Source: Branchiibius sp. NY16-3462-2
GTDB taxonomy: Bacteria; Actinomycetota; Actinomycetes; Actinomycetales; Dermatophilaceae
DNA: 64,000 bases
Direction: 5' to 3'
NCBI RefSeq assembly: GCF_001594145.1
Contig: NZ_LVCF01000042.1
Span: 124,001 to 188,000, forward strand
How positions within the stretch are numbered: the first letter of the stretch is position 1; each line of letters begins with the position of its first letter. A model generated the notes under the pieces. The model worked only from the letters and a program-made list of their open reading frames with translations, did not search any database and was not told where the DNA came from. The translations under genes were made by a program, and so were the position numbers. This document shows, one piece after another, positions 15,765 to 25,268 of this stretch.

Positions 15765-16688
15765 TCACGGGGCGAAGACGATCCGTTCATCGGGCGCGAT
15801 CGACTCCGACCAGGCGGTCTCCACCTCCCGCAGGGGTGTCACCCGGGGGCGGATGTCGAATTCTGCTGCTGCGCTGGCAATTCCGGGCAGTTCCGCGAGG
15901 TAGTCGGCGCCGGGAACGGAGCCGATCCCGCTGCCCACAATGCTCAGACGCGCCGCGCGCAACGCAGCAGACGGAATATCGGCTGACCGCCCGACCATGG
16001 ACCCGATCTGGATCCAGGTCAGCGGTGCGCTGCGGTCGCGGCGGTGCGAGACGAGGTCCACCATCCCCTTGGCGGCAACCTCGCCCCAGAGGTAATCGAT
16101 CACCACGTCGACGTCGGCGGCCGGGCTGAGGTCCTCGAGCAGGCAGATCTCGTCGGCGCCGAGCGCTCGCAGGGCCTCGAGGGCGGCCGGGTTGCGTCCG
16201 GCGGCGATGACCTGCCCTGCCCCGAACCGCTTGGCTACCTGGATCGCCGCACGTCCGGAGTTGCCGGTCGCCCCCGTGACCAACACCGACATCCCGGGCT
16301 GGAAGTCGATCCGTCGGCGCAGCGCCACCCAGGACGACATCGCGGGGTTCATCACCGCTGCGACCTGGGCGGGGTCGATGCCATCAGGTAGGACGACGCT
16401 GCGACGTTCCTCGATCACCGTTCGCTGCGCCATCGTGCCCGGTGCGCCATCGCCCTGCAGCACGAAGCGCAACCGGCCATCGGCATCGCGGATGACTGCA
16501 TCGATGCCGGGGACCAGGGGTAGCGTCCCGTCGCTGCTGTAGTGCGACCCGTCGGCCTGCGAGCGGACCCGATGGTGCAGCGCGGCTGCGACCACGTCAA
16601 CGACGAGTTCCCCTGGGCCAGCGACGGGTTCGGGTATCTCCTGGTAGTGCGGTGGTTGGTCGAACGAGGTGACGACGGCGGCGTACAT
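15765..16688 (-). CDS. MDR-family zinc-independent alcohol dehydrogenase / quinone oxidoreductase
   Basis: A 307-residue medium-chain dehydrogenase/reductase. The N-terminal GroES-like half has EIPEPVAGPGELVVDVVAAALH; the Rossmann half has VLVTGATGNSGRAAIQVAKRFGA, with VIAAGRNP behind it. The Cys/His ligands for catalytic zinc are missing, as in quinone oxidoreductases. Substrate is probably an electrophilic enone or quinone. ATG 16688 has AAAGGAG in good position. It is divergent from a MarR regulator, which very likely controls it through shared operator repeats. Confidence 0.85.
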   Translation of the reverse strand: MYAAVVTSFDQPPHYQEIPEPVAGPGELVVDVVAAALHHRVRSQADGSHYSSDGTLPLVPGIDAVIRDADGRLRFVLQGDGAPGTMAQRTVIEERRSVVLPDGIDPAQVAAVMNPAMSSWVALRRRIDFQPGMSVLVTGATGNSGRAAIQVAKRFGAGQVIAAGRNPAALEALRALGADEICLLEDLSPAADVDVVIDYLWGEVAAKGMVDLVSHRRDRSAPLTWIQIGSMVGRSADIPSAALRAARLSIVGSGIGSVPGADYLAELPGIASAAAEFDIRPRVTPLREVETAWSESIAPDERIVFAP

Positions 16689-16698
16689 GGCGGCTCCT

Positions 16699-16740
16699 TT
16701 GGTTGGTAACACAAACCAATATAATTAGTAATACAAACCA
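16699..16740. promoter_or_regulatory. MarR operator repeats and -10 box in the divergent promoter
   Basis: TTGGTTGGTAACACAAACCAA (16699-16719, split here for reading as TTGGTT...AACCAA) is an inverted repeat. Its right half recurs as GTAATACAAACCA at 16728-16740, 22 bp away (two helical turns) from GTAACACAAACCA at 16706-16718. A perfect TATAAT lies between them (16720-16725). This is a strong candidate for cooperative binding by the MarR protein encoded next to it. Confidence 0.75.
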
Positions 16741-17174
16741 TGTCCAGTATGATGAGCGCTATGCAGGCCGATCCCGCTGATGCCCTGGTGGAGACGTCGT
16801 TCCTCGTGATGGGGATCCTGACGGAGGTGGCCGGGCGGCACGGGCTGTCCCTGACCCAGCTGCGCGTCTTCGGGATCACGCAGGACCGCGAGCCGCGCCT
16901 GTCGGATCTCGCCGCATTCCTCGGGTTGGACAAGTCCACGGTGACGGGTCTGGTGGATCGAGCGGCGGCGCGGGGCCTGGTCGAACGAGTTCGTCACGAG
17001 AGCGACGCCCGGTCGGTGCGGATCCGGCTGACCGACGCCGGACGGGAACTGGCCACCCTGGTCCACGGCGAGGTGCATCAGGAGCTGGCCGGGCATCTGG
17101 GCGCCTTGTCGCCCGCCGCGCGCAAGGACCTCACGCGGTACCTGCGGGCGGTAGTGGGCCCGCCGAGCCTCTGA
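16740..17174 (+). CDS. MarR-family transcriptional regulator
   Basis: A 144-residue winged-helix repressor. The DNA-binding core is LSDLAAFLGLDKSTVTGLVDRAAARGLVERV (about 61-91), followed by the wing RHESDARSVRIRLTDAGREL. Terminal helices form the dimer interface. It faces the MDR oxidoreductase and overlaps the operator repeats at its own start, so it should repress both genes until an aromatic or electrophilic ligand binds. Starts at 16752 and 16761 are alternatives. Confidence 0.88.
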   Translation: MSSMMSAMQADPADALVETSFLVMGILTEVAGRHGLSLTQLRVFGITQDREPRLSDLAAFLGLDKSTVTGLVDRAAARGLVERVRHESDARSVRIRLTDAGRELATLVHGEVHQELAGHLGALSPAARKDLTRYLRAVVGPPSL

Positions 17175-17252
17175 TCGGCGTACGTCGATTGCCAGGGAAC
17201 TCCCAGCCTCGCACCTGACCGTCGGGTCGGCCCGCGTGTCGACACTGGAAGG

Positions 17253-18716
17253 ATGAGCACCACCGAGCAGACGCGTTCGCGCGGGCTGGAAACCCGATCC
17301 ATCGACTATGTGCCACTGTCCGAAAGGCACGGTCGCGCCTCGCAGCTGGGTCCGCTGTGGTTCATGTGCAATGCCCAATTGGCCACACTGGCAACGGGTT
17401 TGATCAGTATCACCGGTGGCGGCAACTTGATCTGGTCGTTCATCGCGATTGCCATCGGCATTCTGATCGGCACGATCTTCATGGCCGCGCACTCCTCCCA
17501 GGGTCCTCAACTCGGCCTGCCGCAGATGATCCAGTCCCGGCCGCAGTTCGGCTATCGCGGTGCGTTACTGGTCTGGCTGTTCGCCTACATCCAGTACGCG
17601 GGGTTCAACATCTTCAACACGGTGCTGGCCGGGGAGTCGATCGGTGGCGCGATCAGCGAGAGCCAGTCCGACAACCACCTGTGGCTGTGGATCGTCACGA
17701 TCGTGGCCGTCGGCATCGCCCTGGTCGGCTACGACCTGATCCACACCGTGGAGAAATACCTGATGGTGCTGACGATGATCGTCCTGGCCCTGATCACGAT
17801 CTCGGCCCTGGTGCACCTGCGCGTTCCGGCCGGCCAGTTCGACCTCGGCGCGTTCCACGCCGCGCCGTTCTTCGGCCAGGTCGGGGTGGCCGCCGGATAC
17901 CAGATCTCGTGGGCGATCTACGTCTCGGACTACTCGCGCTACCTGCCCAAGGACACCCCGACCCGCAGCACGTTCAACTGGACCTTCTGGGGCAGCGCCC
18001 TGGGCGGTCTGTGGGTGATGTTCCTCGGCTCCTACATCGCGACCTCCGCCAAGGACATCGGCGCGAACACCGTCGTCGACCTGAAGAACGTTGCCCAGCA
18101 ACTGTTCTCAGGCTTCGGTCCGATCGCGTTGGTCGTCTTCGGCCTCGGGTTGATCTCGGTGACCGCGCTGAACCTCTACGGTGGGTCGCTCACGTTGATC
18201 TCGTCCATCGACAGCTTCGTCACCATCCGGCCGACCCTGCGCATCCGAGTCGTGACCATCGTCATCACCGCCGCGCTCTCCCTGGTGTTCGCCCTGGCGG
18301 CCACCGCCAACTTCCTGAGTGACTTCGAGGACTTCCTGCTGTTGATCCTCTACCTGTTCATCCCCTGGACCGCGGTCAACCTGACCGACTACTTCATCGT
18401 CCGGCGCGGCCACTACGCGATCGCGGAGATCTTCAAACCCGACGGCATCTACCGGATGTGGGCCTGGCCGGGGATCGTGGCCTACCTGCTCGGTTTCGCC
18501 GCGATGGTCCCGTTCTTCTACATCGGCGATTTCTACGAGGGGGCGGCGGCGAAGGCCATGGGCGGAGTCGACATCTCGATGTTCATCGGGCTGCCGGTTG
18601 CGGCGGTGGCCTACTGGCTCTTCACCCGTCGCCTGGATCTGGATGGCGAGGAGGAGTTGGCACGCCGGCAGGCCGATGAGATCGAGCAGGCCGCGGCGGC
18701 GCACCAACTGCCCTGA
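17253..18716 (+). CDS. NCS1-family purine/cytosine permease
   Basis: A 487-residue permease with 12 predicted helices. It begins with the family's polar N-terminus (SIDYVPLSERHGRASQLGPLWF) and contains TGGGNLIWSF and GPQLGLPQMIQSRPQFGYRG, a hallmark loop of cytosine/purine NCS1 transporters. WTAVNLTDYFIVRRGHY near 375 is another conserved block. It imports nucleobases or related heterocycles by cation symport. No catabolic partner lies beside it. GGAAGG abuts the ATG. Confidence 0.88.
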   Translation: MSTTEQTRSRGLETRSIDYVPLSERHGRASQLGPLWFMCNAQLATLATGLISITGGGNLIWSFIAIAIGILIGTIFMAAHSSQGPQLGLPQMIQSRPQFGYRGALLVWLFAYIQYAGFNIFNTVLAGESIGGAISESQSDNHLWLWIVTIVAVGIALVGYDLIHTVEKYLMVLTMIVLALITISALVHLRVPAGQFDLGAFHAAPFFGQVGVAAGYQISWAIYVSDYSRYLPKDTPTRSTFNWTFWGSALGGLWVMFLGSYIATSAKDIGANTVVDLKNVAQQLFSGFGPIALVVFGLGLISVTALNLYGGSLTLISSIDSFVTIRPTLRIRVVTIVITAALSLVFALAATANFLSDFEDFLLLILYLFIPWTAVNLTDYFIVRRGHYAIAEIFKPDGIYRMWAWPGIVAYLLGFAAMVPFFYIGDFYEGAAAKAMGGVDISMFIGLPVAAVAYWLFTRRLDLDGEEELARRQADEIEQAAAAHQLP

Positions 18717-18736
18717 AGGCTGTCGCAGGCCCGCCC

Positions 18737-18742
18737 TAGAGT
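18737..18742 (+). promoter_or_regulatory. Putative -10 box, leaderless promoter of xth
   Basis: TAGAGT, 6 nt before the GTG at 18749; the intervening GGCGGG could act as a weak ribosome site, so leaderless initiation is not certain. Confidence 0.35.
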
Positions 18743-18748
18743 GGCGGG

Positions 18749-19537
<789 letters not shown>

Positions 19538-19545
19538 TGGCGCCC

Positions 19546-19551
19546 TAGAAT
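19546..19551 (+). promoter_or_regulatory. Putative -10 box, leaderless promoter of the SDR gene
   Basis: TAGAAT followed by 7 nt and the ATG at 19559; no Shine-Dalgarno sequence. Confidence 0.4.
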
Positions 19552-19558
19552 CGGCACT

Positions 19559-20329
19559 ATGGCTACTGCCCTGATCACCGGCGCCAGTTCCGGCATCGGC
19601 CGCGAGTTCGCCGACCAACTCGCCGCCCAGGGCTACGACCTGGTGATCGTGGCCCGGCGCGAGCCGGAGTTGCTGCAGGTCAAGTCCGAGATCGAAGCGG
19701 CCGCCCAGGTCAGCGTCGAGATCCTGGTCGCCGACCTGGATGACAGGGCGCAACTCCAGACCGTCGCCGACCGGCTGTCCGATGAGAGCCGGCCGATCGA
19801 CGTACTGGTCAACAACGCCGGTTTCGGCCTGGCCAAGCCCTTCCTGGACAACCCGGTCGAGGACGAGGAGCGCTTACTCAACGTTCTCGTGCACGCCACC
19901 CTCGTGCTCAGCCACGCGGCCGGCAACGCCATGCGCGCGCGGGGCAGCGGCCGGATCATCAACGTCTCCTCGGTCGCGGGCTGGATGGCATCCGGGACGT
20001 ACGCCGCGGCGAAGTCCTGGGTGACCGTCTTCAGTGAGTCGCTGGCTGGCCAACTGGCCGGCACGGGAGTGAGCGTGACCGCGGTGTGCCCCGGTTTCGT
20101 GCACACGCACTTCCACGCCAGTGGCGACATCGATCGCAGCAGCACGCCCGACTTCATGTGGGTGCCGCTGAATGAGGTTGTGTCCGAAGGACTCGCGGCC
20201 GCTGAGAAGGGTAAGACGATCAGCGTGCCCGGCACCCAGTACAAGGTGTTGACGACACTGCTACGCGCTGCGCCCCGCCCGTTGATCCGCAGCCGCCGGA
20301 TCGCTTCGACCCACCGCAACCAGGAGTAG
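19559..20329 (+). CDS. Short-chain dehydrogenase/reductase
   Basis: A 256-residue classical SDR. TGASSGIG (7-14) binds NAD(P), NNAG follows strand 4, INVSS contains the catalytic Ser and YAAAK the Tyr/Lys pair. The arginines after strand 2 (ARRE) suggest NADP preference. The C-terminal region VPGTQYKVLTTLLRAAPRPLIRSR is typical of the DltE-like group acting on unknown ketones. The next gene, pyrE, starts 6 bp after its stop, so the two are co-transcribed. Confidence 0.88.
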   Translation: MATALITGASSGIGREFADQLAAQGYDLVIVARREPELLQVKSEIEAAAQVSVEILVADLDDRAQLQTVADRLSDESRPIDVLVNNAGFGLAKPFLDNPVEDEERLLNVLVHATLVLSHAAGNAMRARGSGRIINVSSVAGWMASGTYAAAKSWVTVFSESLAGQLAGTGVSVTAVCPGFVHTHFHASGDIDRSSTPDFMWVPLNEVVSEGLAAAEKGKTISVPGTQYKVLTTLLRAAPRPLIRSRRIASTHRNQE

Positions 20330-20335
20330 GACCTC

Positions 20336-20893
20336 GTGACCGAGATCGCCACGGACATCGCCGCCGACCGTACCCAACTGCTCGACCACATCAAGAACGA
20401 CGCGATCGTCTGGGGCAAGGTCACGCTCTCCAGCGGCAAAGAGGCCGACTACTACGTCGACCTGCGGCGAATCACGCTGTCCGGCAAGGCCGCTCCACTG
20501 GTCGGCCGGGTGATCCGGGAACTCACCAAGGATCTGGATTACGACGCCGTGGGTGGGTTGACCATGGGTGCGGATCCGGTCGCTACCGCGACCATGCACG
20601 CCGCCGCCGGTGCCATTGACGCGTTCGTGGTGCGCAAGTCGGGCAAGGCGCATGGTCTGCAGCAGCGGATCGAAGGACCCTCGATCACGGGCCGGCGGGT
20701 GCTGATCGTCGAAGACACCTCCACCACAGGCGCTTCCGCCCTCGAGGCCGTCGCGGCTGCGCGTGAGATCGGTGCTGAGGTCGTGGCGGTTGCCGTGATC
20801 GCCGATCGCTCGACCGGGGCCAAGGAACGGGTCGAGGCCGAGGGTGTCCCGTACCTGTTCGCCTACGGCCTGGGTGATCTCGGCCTGGCGTAG
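20336..20893 (+). CDS. pyrE: Orotate phosphoribosyltransferase
   Basis: A 185-residue type I phosphoribosyltransferase converting orotate and PRPP to OMP in pyrimidine synthesis. The PRPP loop VLIVEDTSTTGASALEA (about 121-137) is intact, SSGKEADYYVDLRRITL is the family N-terminal block, and the flexible loop RKSGKAHGLQQRIEG carries the catalytic Lys. It starts with GTG after AGGAGTAGG of the upstream stop region. Other pyr genes are not nearby, which is common for actinobacterial pyrE. Confidence 0.93.
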   Translation: MTEIATDIAADRTQLLDHIKNDAIVWGKVTLSSGKEADYYVDLRRITLSGKAAPLVGRVIRELTKDLDYDAVGGLTMGADPVATATMHAAAGAIDAFVVRKSGKAHGLQQRIEGPSITGRRVLIVEDTSTTGASALEAVAAAREIGAEVVAVAVIADRSTGAKERVEAEGVPYLFAYGLGDLGLA

Positions 20894-20924
20894 TCGCCGC
20901 GCGAGGCGCGTTGCTCGTTGTGGG

Positions 20925-21899
20925 CTACGGCAGCTCGGGGTGCGCGGTGAACAACCGTCGCAGACCGATGGCGACACCCACCGAGATCACCGCCGCCACA
21001 ATCGTGTACCCGATGCGTTCGGCGCTGCCGGTCATCACCTGGGCGGCGGGGATGGTGAGTGCCACCAACGTGAAGGTCAAGGTTGTGGCGAACACCCAGT
21101 AGGGCGCCCGCAGGAAGGCGATGCAGGTCAGGACAGCCGCCAGCACCCCGAGGCCGAGCACTACACGCCGATCGCTCACCGCCATGACGAGAACACTGGC
21201 CGCGATAGCGCCCAGCACGGTGCCACCGGCTCGCTCGACGGCGCGTCGCACCGAATGTCGCAGGTCAGGGGTCAGGACGATGAGGGTCGTCAGCAACACC
21301 CACCACACGTGCGCGCCCGGTACCCATCGCATGGAGATGTAGGTCTCGACGGCGAGCAGGACGGCGAGCACGGCCGCGAACGTCACCAGGTGCTCGCGGT
21401 AGGGCTTTGTCGGCATCTCCATATCGCGCAGGAATATCGCTCCGACAATGGCTACCCACAGGCCCCCGGCAAGGACAAAACCAGCGGCCGCCGCGGCGGC
21501 CGGCAACGCGTGCGCAGGTTGGTCCGTCAGGCCGGACACATGAGGGGCGGCCACGGCGGCGAGGGCGGCCTGGGTCGCGACGTAGGTGGCGGGCACCTGC
21601 CAACCCCGCGAGTACGACCACGCGACGATGACCGCGAACATCGCCATGAACAGCGCGGCCAGGAGTGCGTTCGAACTGACTAACAGACCCACGAAAACCG
21701 CTGCGGCAGTGCCGAAAGCGACGGCGAACGCGACGCGTACACCCGCCGCCAGGGACACGAACGTCGGTAAGAACCCGACATAGAGGAAAGCGGTGTCGGC
21801 GCGGAACGAACTGAACAGGGTGAGGACCAGCGGGGCGAGGCAGAGGGCGATGCCCAGCAGGTACCGGCCGATCGAGGCCGAGTCAGTCTTGAGCGCCAT
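20925..21899 (-). CDS. FUSC-family inner membrane protein
   Basis: A 324-residue membrane protein with about ten hydrophobic segments arranged in two blocks. The second block contains HVWWVLLTTLIVLTPDLRHSVRRAVERAGGTVLGAI, the classic FUSC signature (a helix pair followed by RxxxRxxGTxxG), related to aromatic acid exporters. Function in this organism is unknown. It starts 9 bp after the amidohydrolase stop and so is the second gene of a two-gene operon. Confidence 0.75.
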   Translation of the reverse strand: MALKTDSASIGRYLLGIALCLAPLVLTLFSSFRADTAFLYVGFLPTFVSLAAGVRVAFAVAFGTAAAVFVGLLVSSNALLAALFMAMFAVIVAWSYSRGWQVPATYVATQAALAAVAAPHVSGLTDQPAHALPAAAAAAGFVLAGGLWVAIVGAIFLRDMEMPTKPYREHLVTFAAVLAVLLAVETYISMRWVPGAHVWWVLLTTLIVLTPDLRHSVRRAVERAGGTVLGAIAASVLVMAVSDRRVVLGLGVLAAVLTCIAFLRAPYWVFATTLTFTLVALTIPAAQVMTGSAERIGYTIVAAVISVGVAIGLRRLFTAHPELP

Positions 21900-21908
21900 C
21901 GGATCGGG

Positions 21909-23180
21909 TCATGTCGCGTTCTTGACGATCGTGCCGTTCTTGATGATGACCGGCATCTTCTCGGGAACGGTCAGGATGTCGATGTCCTGCAAGGGGTTTC
22001 CGTCGATCAGGAGTAGATCCGCCAAAGCGTCCTTGGCAACGACACCGAGCTTGCCCGGATACGGATTACGCGGGCCGGAGAGGGCGAGCAGTTCGGCATT
22101 GCGCGAGGTCGCCATCACCAGCGCCTCCCCGGCGGACATCCAGCGCACCATCTTGGTCAATCGGTGGGTCTGTCGGCGCCACAAGTCGGGTCCGAAGAGC
22201 ACATCGGTGCCGAAGGCCACATTGGTCCCGTGTTTGCGGGCGAGTTTGAAAGCGGTGTCCGTGCCGGCGTACATCTGCAACTGCTTGACCCGGTTGGCTC
22301 CCTGGGCGTGCGAGGAGTCCTCATCGTCGATGAAGGCCTGCAGCGACCACCACACGCCCTGCTTGGTCATCTGGGCCACCGTCCGGTCGTCGACGAGGTG
22401 CCCGTGCTCGATACAGCGCACTCCCGCCCGCAACGCCTGTTGAACAGCGCGTGACGTGTAGGCGTGGACGGTGACGTAGGTGCCCCAGTTCTCCGCCGCA
22501 TCGACCGCCGCACGGATCTCAGGCTCGGTGTACTGCGTGACATCCAGCGGGTCGTAATGGGACGCGATCCCGCCGCCGCTCATCACCTTGATCTGGCTGG
22601 CACCCAGCATCAGTTGCTCCCGGGTACCCCGCAACACCTCGGGGACCCCGTCCGCGATCACGGTTGCGCCCACCAACTCGGTGTGGGTCAGCTGTCCGTG
22701 GGAACCACGGGGCAGCTCATAGGGCAGCCGGAAGTCGCCGTGTCCACCCGTCTGCGAGATGAACGCCCCGGACGGGTAGATCCGCGGGCCGCGCGTCAGG
22801 CCGGCGTCGATGGCCTGTTTGAGACCGAAGACCGGGCCACCCATGTCACGCACGCTGGTGAACCCGCGCAGCAGAGCATCCTCGGCGCCACGGGCGGCCA
22901 GGATGGCCAGGAAATGCAGGTCGGCGGTCAACGCGACGATCTGGGTGACGTTGGCGAACGACAGATGTGTGTGCATGTCGATCAGACCCGGCATGAGGGT
23001 GCGTCCGGCGCCGTCGATCTCGACATCCGCTGCAGGAGAAGCGGGGTCGGTCGTCGGGGTCTTCTTGGCAGCGGCAATCCGGGTGATGACGCCGTCGTCG
23101 ACCGTGACGTCTTTGGCAGGAGTGAGTCGCGGGCGGACGCCGTCGAAGACTCGGACGTTGCGCAGCAGGATGCTTGGCAT
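21909..23180 (-). CDS. Metal-dependent amidohydrolase (imidazolonepropionase/prolidase-like)
   Basis: A 423-residue amidohydrolase-superfamily enzyme. GLIDMHTHLSF has the two metal His; QIKVMSGGG carries the bridging Lys; VHAYTS and CIEHGHLVDD give further His ligands, and FGTDVLFG the catalytic Asp. N- and C-terminal strands form the usual beta sandwich. The closest functional group is the one including Xaa-Arg dipeptidases and Xaa-Pro-like peptide or lactone hydrolases. GGAG stands before the ATG. Substrate not assignable. Confidence 0.85.
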   Translation of the reverse strand: MPSILLRNVRVFDGVRPRLTPAKDVTVDDGVITRIAAAKKTPTTDPASPAADVEIDGAGRTLMPGLIDMHTHLSFANVTQIVALTADLHFLAILAARGAEDALLRGFTSVRDMGGPVFGLKQAIDAGLTRGPRIYPSGAFISQTGGHGDFRLPYELPRGSHGQLTHTELVGATVIADGVPEVLRGTREQLMLGASQIKVMSGGGIASHYDPLDVTQYTEPEIRAAVDAAENWGTYVTVHAYTSRAVQQALRAGVRCIEHGHLVDDRTVAQMTKQGVWWSLQAFIDDEDSSHAQGANRVKQLQMYAGTDTAFKLARKHGTNVAFGTDVLFGPDLWRRQTHRLTKMVRWMSAGEALVMATSRNAELLALSGPRNPYPGKLGVVAKDALADLLLIDGNPLQDIDILTVPEKMPVIIKNGTIVKNAT

Positions 23181-23276
23181 GCGGACTCCATCGATTGCGG
23201 TACCTGGCTACTTGCCGCTCACCCTAGCGGGCAACATCACGTCGCGTGCCGGGTTACACGCAGCCCCGGGAACCCG

Positions 23277-23282
23277 TACGGT
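23277..23282 (+). promoter_or_regulatory. Putative -10 box before a short leader ORF
   Basis: TACGGT, then 7 nt, then the ATG at 23290; the spacing is the leaderless pattern seen elsewhere in the window. Confidence 0.4.
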
Positions 23283-23289
23283 TCTGCCC

Positions 23290-23328
23290 ATGACCGAGAC
23301 CATCCACGCGGCCGGGGGCTGTCCGTGA
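23290..23328 (+). CDS. Putative 12-residue leader peptide
   Basis: A short ORF encoding MTETIHAAGGCP. It begins at the ATG predicted from the TACGGT hexamer, and its TGA overlaps the GTG start of the following membrane-protein gene (GTGA). Ribosomes finishing the leader could re-initiate on the main gene. No homology can be checked at this length; the evidence is positional only. Confidence 0.4.
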   Translation: MTETIHAAGGCP

Positions 23329-24149
23329 CGACGCAGCGTCGCCGGTTGAGTGAGCGGTTTGCCGGGCCGATGGACGCGCTGCACATCATCCGGGAAGGCG
23401 ACTCCGACAAGGCTGATGCCGCGTTGGAGCAGCTGATCAAGAACGGTGACTCGGTCGAGCACGAGATTCTGGAGGAGCTGAAGGAAGCGCCCTCGTTGGA
23501 GCACGAGGAGGTCTTCCTGCACCGGCACCGGACCTTCGTGCGCGCGATGGAGGTCTACGACCGCAACGCACGGCGCGCACCGACCGCCCTTCCCGCCGGA
23601 CCGCTTCGTCCTCTGGTGACGCCGCTGGTCACCTTCATGGTCAGCTCCATCGCGGTCACGTATCAACGTCGGGTGATCCGGGAAGTTCGCAAGCTGTACG
23701 TCTTGCGCGAGGCCAACAGCATCCTGCCCAGCCCACGATTCCGCGCCCTGACGATCGCGCGTCGGCAGATCGATCAGATCGTCCCCGACTTCTCCTCCCG
23801 GGGTCTGACCATCCCGGCCTTCCTGCTCGGTGGAGCAGCCATCTCTACGGTGGCTTCGTTGTTGCAGCGGTTGTTGCACGACGGGGTGGGCCGGCTGGTG
23901 CTGCTGCTGTTCGTGCTCCTGCTGACCGTCGGCGCGTTCTGGTGCATCCTGATGGCCGCCGCCGTGACCCGCCGCCGGACCCACCTGATCCTGGACCTGC
24001 CGTTGAAGGGTCTGTGGGCGTCGATCGGTTCGGCGGGACGACCGCCGCGAGAACCCAGCCGGATATTCGTGCTGGTCGCGACCGTGCTGTTGATCGTCGG
24101 CTGGATCGTCGCCCCGTTGATCATCACCCTCATCTACGAATTTGCCTGA
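23325..24149 (+). CDS. Hypothetical integral membrane protein
   Basis: A 274-residue protein of unknown family. The first 100 residues are soluble and charged (SERFAGPMDALHIIREGDSDKADAALEQLI, then a Glu-rich stretch). Hydrophobic helices lie around 100-118, 158-178, 184-207 and 248-272. The start is the GTG at 23325; no better initiation site exists in frame nearby, and it overlaps the TGA of the short leader ORF. No catalytic motif is visible. Confidence 0.6.
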   Translation: MTTQRRRLSERFAGPMDALHIIREGDSDKADAALEQLIKNGDSVEHEILEELKEAPSLEHEEVFLHRHRTFVRAMEVYDRNARRAPTALPAGPLRPLVTPLVTFMVSSIAVTYQRRVIREVRKLYVLREANSILPSPRFRALTIARRQIDQIVPDFSSRGLTIPAFLLGGAAISTVASLLQRLLHDGVGRLVLLLFVLLLTVGAFWCILMAAAVTRRRTHLILDLPLKGLWASIGSAGRPPREPSRIFVLVATVLLIVGWIVAPLIITLIYEFA

Positions 24150-24161
24150 GGCCGTCGCGAG

Positions 24162-25235
24162 ATGACCTTCATATCCCTTGACCTGCGGGCCCGACGCGTC
24201 GTTCTGCTGACCGGCGGTCCGCGCTCTGGTGCGCGGGTGCGCGAATTGCTCGATGCCGGAGCGGTGGTCGAGGTCGTCGCTCCGGTCCTGGGCGCCGACC
24301 TGATCCAGGCCACCAATGACGGCCTGGTCACCTGGATCTCCCGCCCGGCCGAACCGGGCGACGTGGAGGGTGCGTGGCTGGTGAGCGCCCCCGACGCCGA
24401 TGCCACCCGGCATGACGAGATCAAGACGTGGTGTGACGACCGCGGGGTCTGGTTGGAGATGAGCCAGACCCACACCCGGCCCCGGGAAGGTACGGCGATC
24501 GGTCCGGTTGACCCCCGCGACGCACCCGAGCTGCCCACGGGCAGCGTGACTCTTGTCGGCGGCGGTCCCGGCGACCCGGACCTCTTGACGCTCGCCGGGT
24601 GGAAGGCGCTCCAGCAAGCCGACGTGGTGGTGACGGACCGCCTCGCGCCCGTGAGCGTCGTACCGGCGGACACAGAGATCATCGACGTCGGCAAGACGCC
24701 CTACCACCACCCGGTCCCGCAGGCGGAGATCAACCGGATCCTCGTCGAGCGTGCCCGGCAGGGACAGCGGGTCGTCCGGCTCAAGGGCGGCGACCCCTAC
24801 CTACTCGGACGCGGAGGTGAGGAAGTGCTCGCCTGCCGCGCGGGCGGCGTACCGGTGCAGGTGATTCCCGGGATCACCTCAGCGTTCGCCGGCCCGGCGG
24901 CCGCGGACATCCCGGTGACCCACCGCGCCATCTCGCACGGTGTCCTGGTGATCTCCGGGCACGACGAGATCGAGCCGGAGCTGCTGGCCCGCTGGCCGCA
25001 CACGATCGTCGTCCTCATGGGCATGGGCCGGTTGCGGGAGCTGGCGGCGGGACTGGTCGGAGCCGGCCGGGCGGCCGACACGCCGGTCGCGGTGGTGCAT
25101 CGGGCATCCACACCCCAGCAACGCGTGGCGAGCGGAACCCTGGCCACCATCGCCGACGTTGTTGCAGAAATGGGCGTCGGAAACCCCGCGGTGATTGTTG
25201 TGGGAGAAGTGACCCGGGTGCTTGGTGCCCACTAG
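24162..25235 (+). CDS. cobA: Uroporphyrinogen-III C-methyltransferase with N-terminal precorrin-2 dehydrogenase-like domain
   Basis: A 357-residue protein. Residues 1-115 resemble the NAD-binding domain of CysG/Met8 ([37 protein letters not shown]) but lack the rest of the ferrochelatase module. From about 125 the SUMT domain shows [36 protein letters not shown], and [23 protein letters not shown]. It uses SAM to make precorrin-2 for siroheme or cobalamin. The fusion and the size fit the actinobacterial cobA/cysG proteins. No other tetrapyrrole genes adjoin it. Confidence 0.88.
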   Translation: MTFISLDLRARRVVLLTGGPRSGARVRELLDAGAVVEVVAPVLGADLIQATNDGLVTWISRPAEPGDVEGAWLVSAPDADATRHDEIKTWCDDRGVWLEMSQTHTRPREGTAIGPVDPRDAPELPTGSVTLVGGGPGDPDLLTLAGWKALQQADVVVTDRLAPVSVVPADTEIIDVGKTPYHHPVPQAEINRILVERARQGQRVVRLKGGDPYLLGRGGEEVLACRAGGVPVQVIPGITSAFAGPAAADIPVTHRAISHGVLVISGHDEIEPELLARWPHTIVVLMGMGRLRELAAGLVGAGRAADTPVAVVHRASTPQQRVASGTLATIADVVAEMGVGNPAVIVVGEVTRVLGAH

Positions 25236-25268
25236 AGTCGAGCTATCTACCCTGGAAGGGAACTGCTC

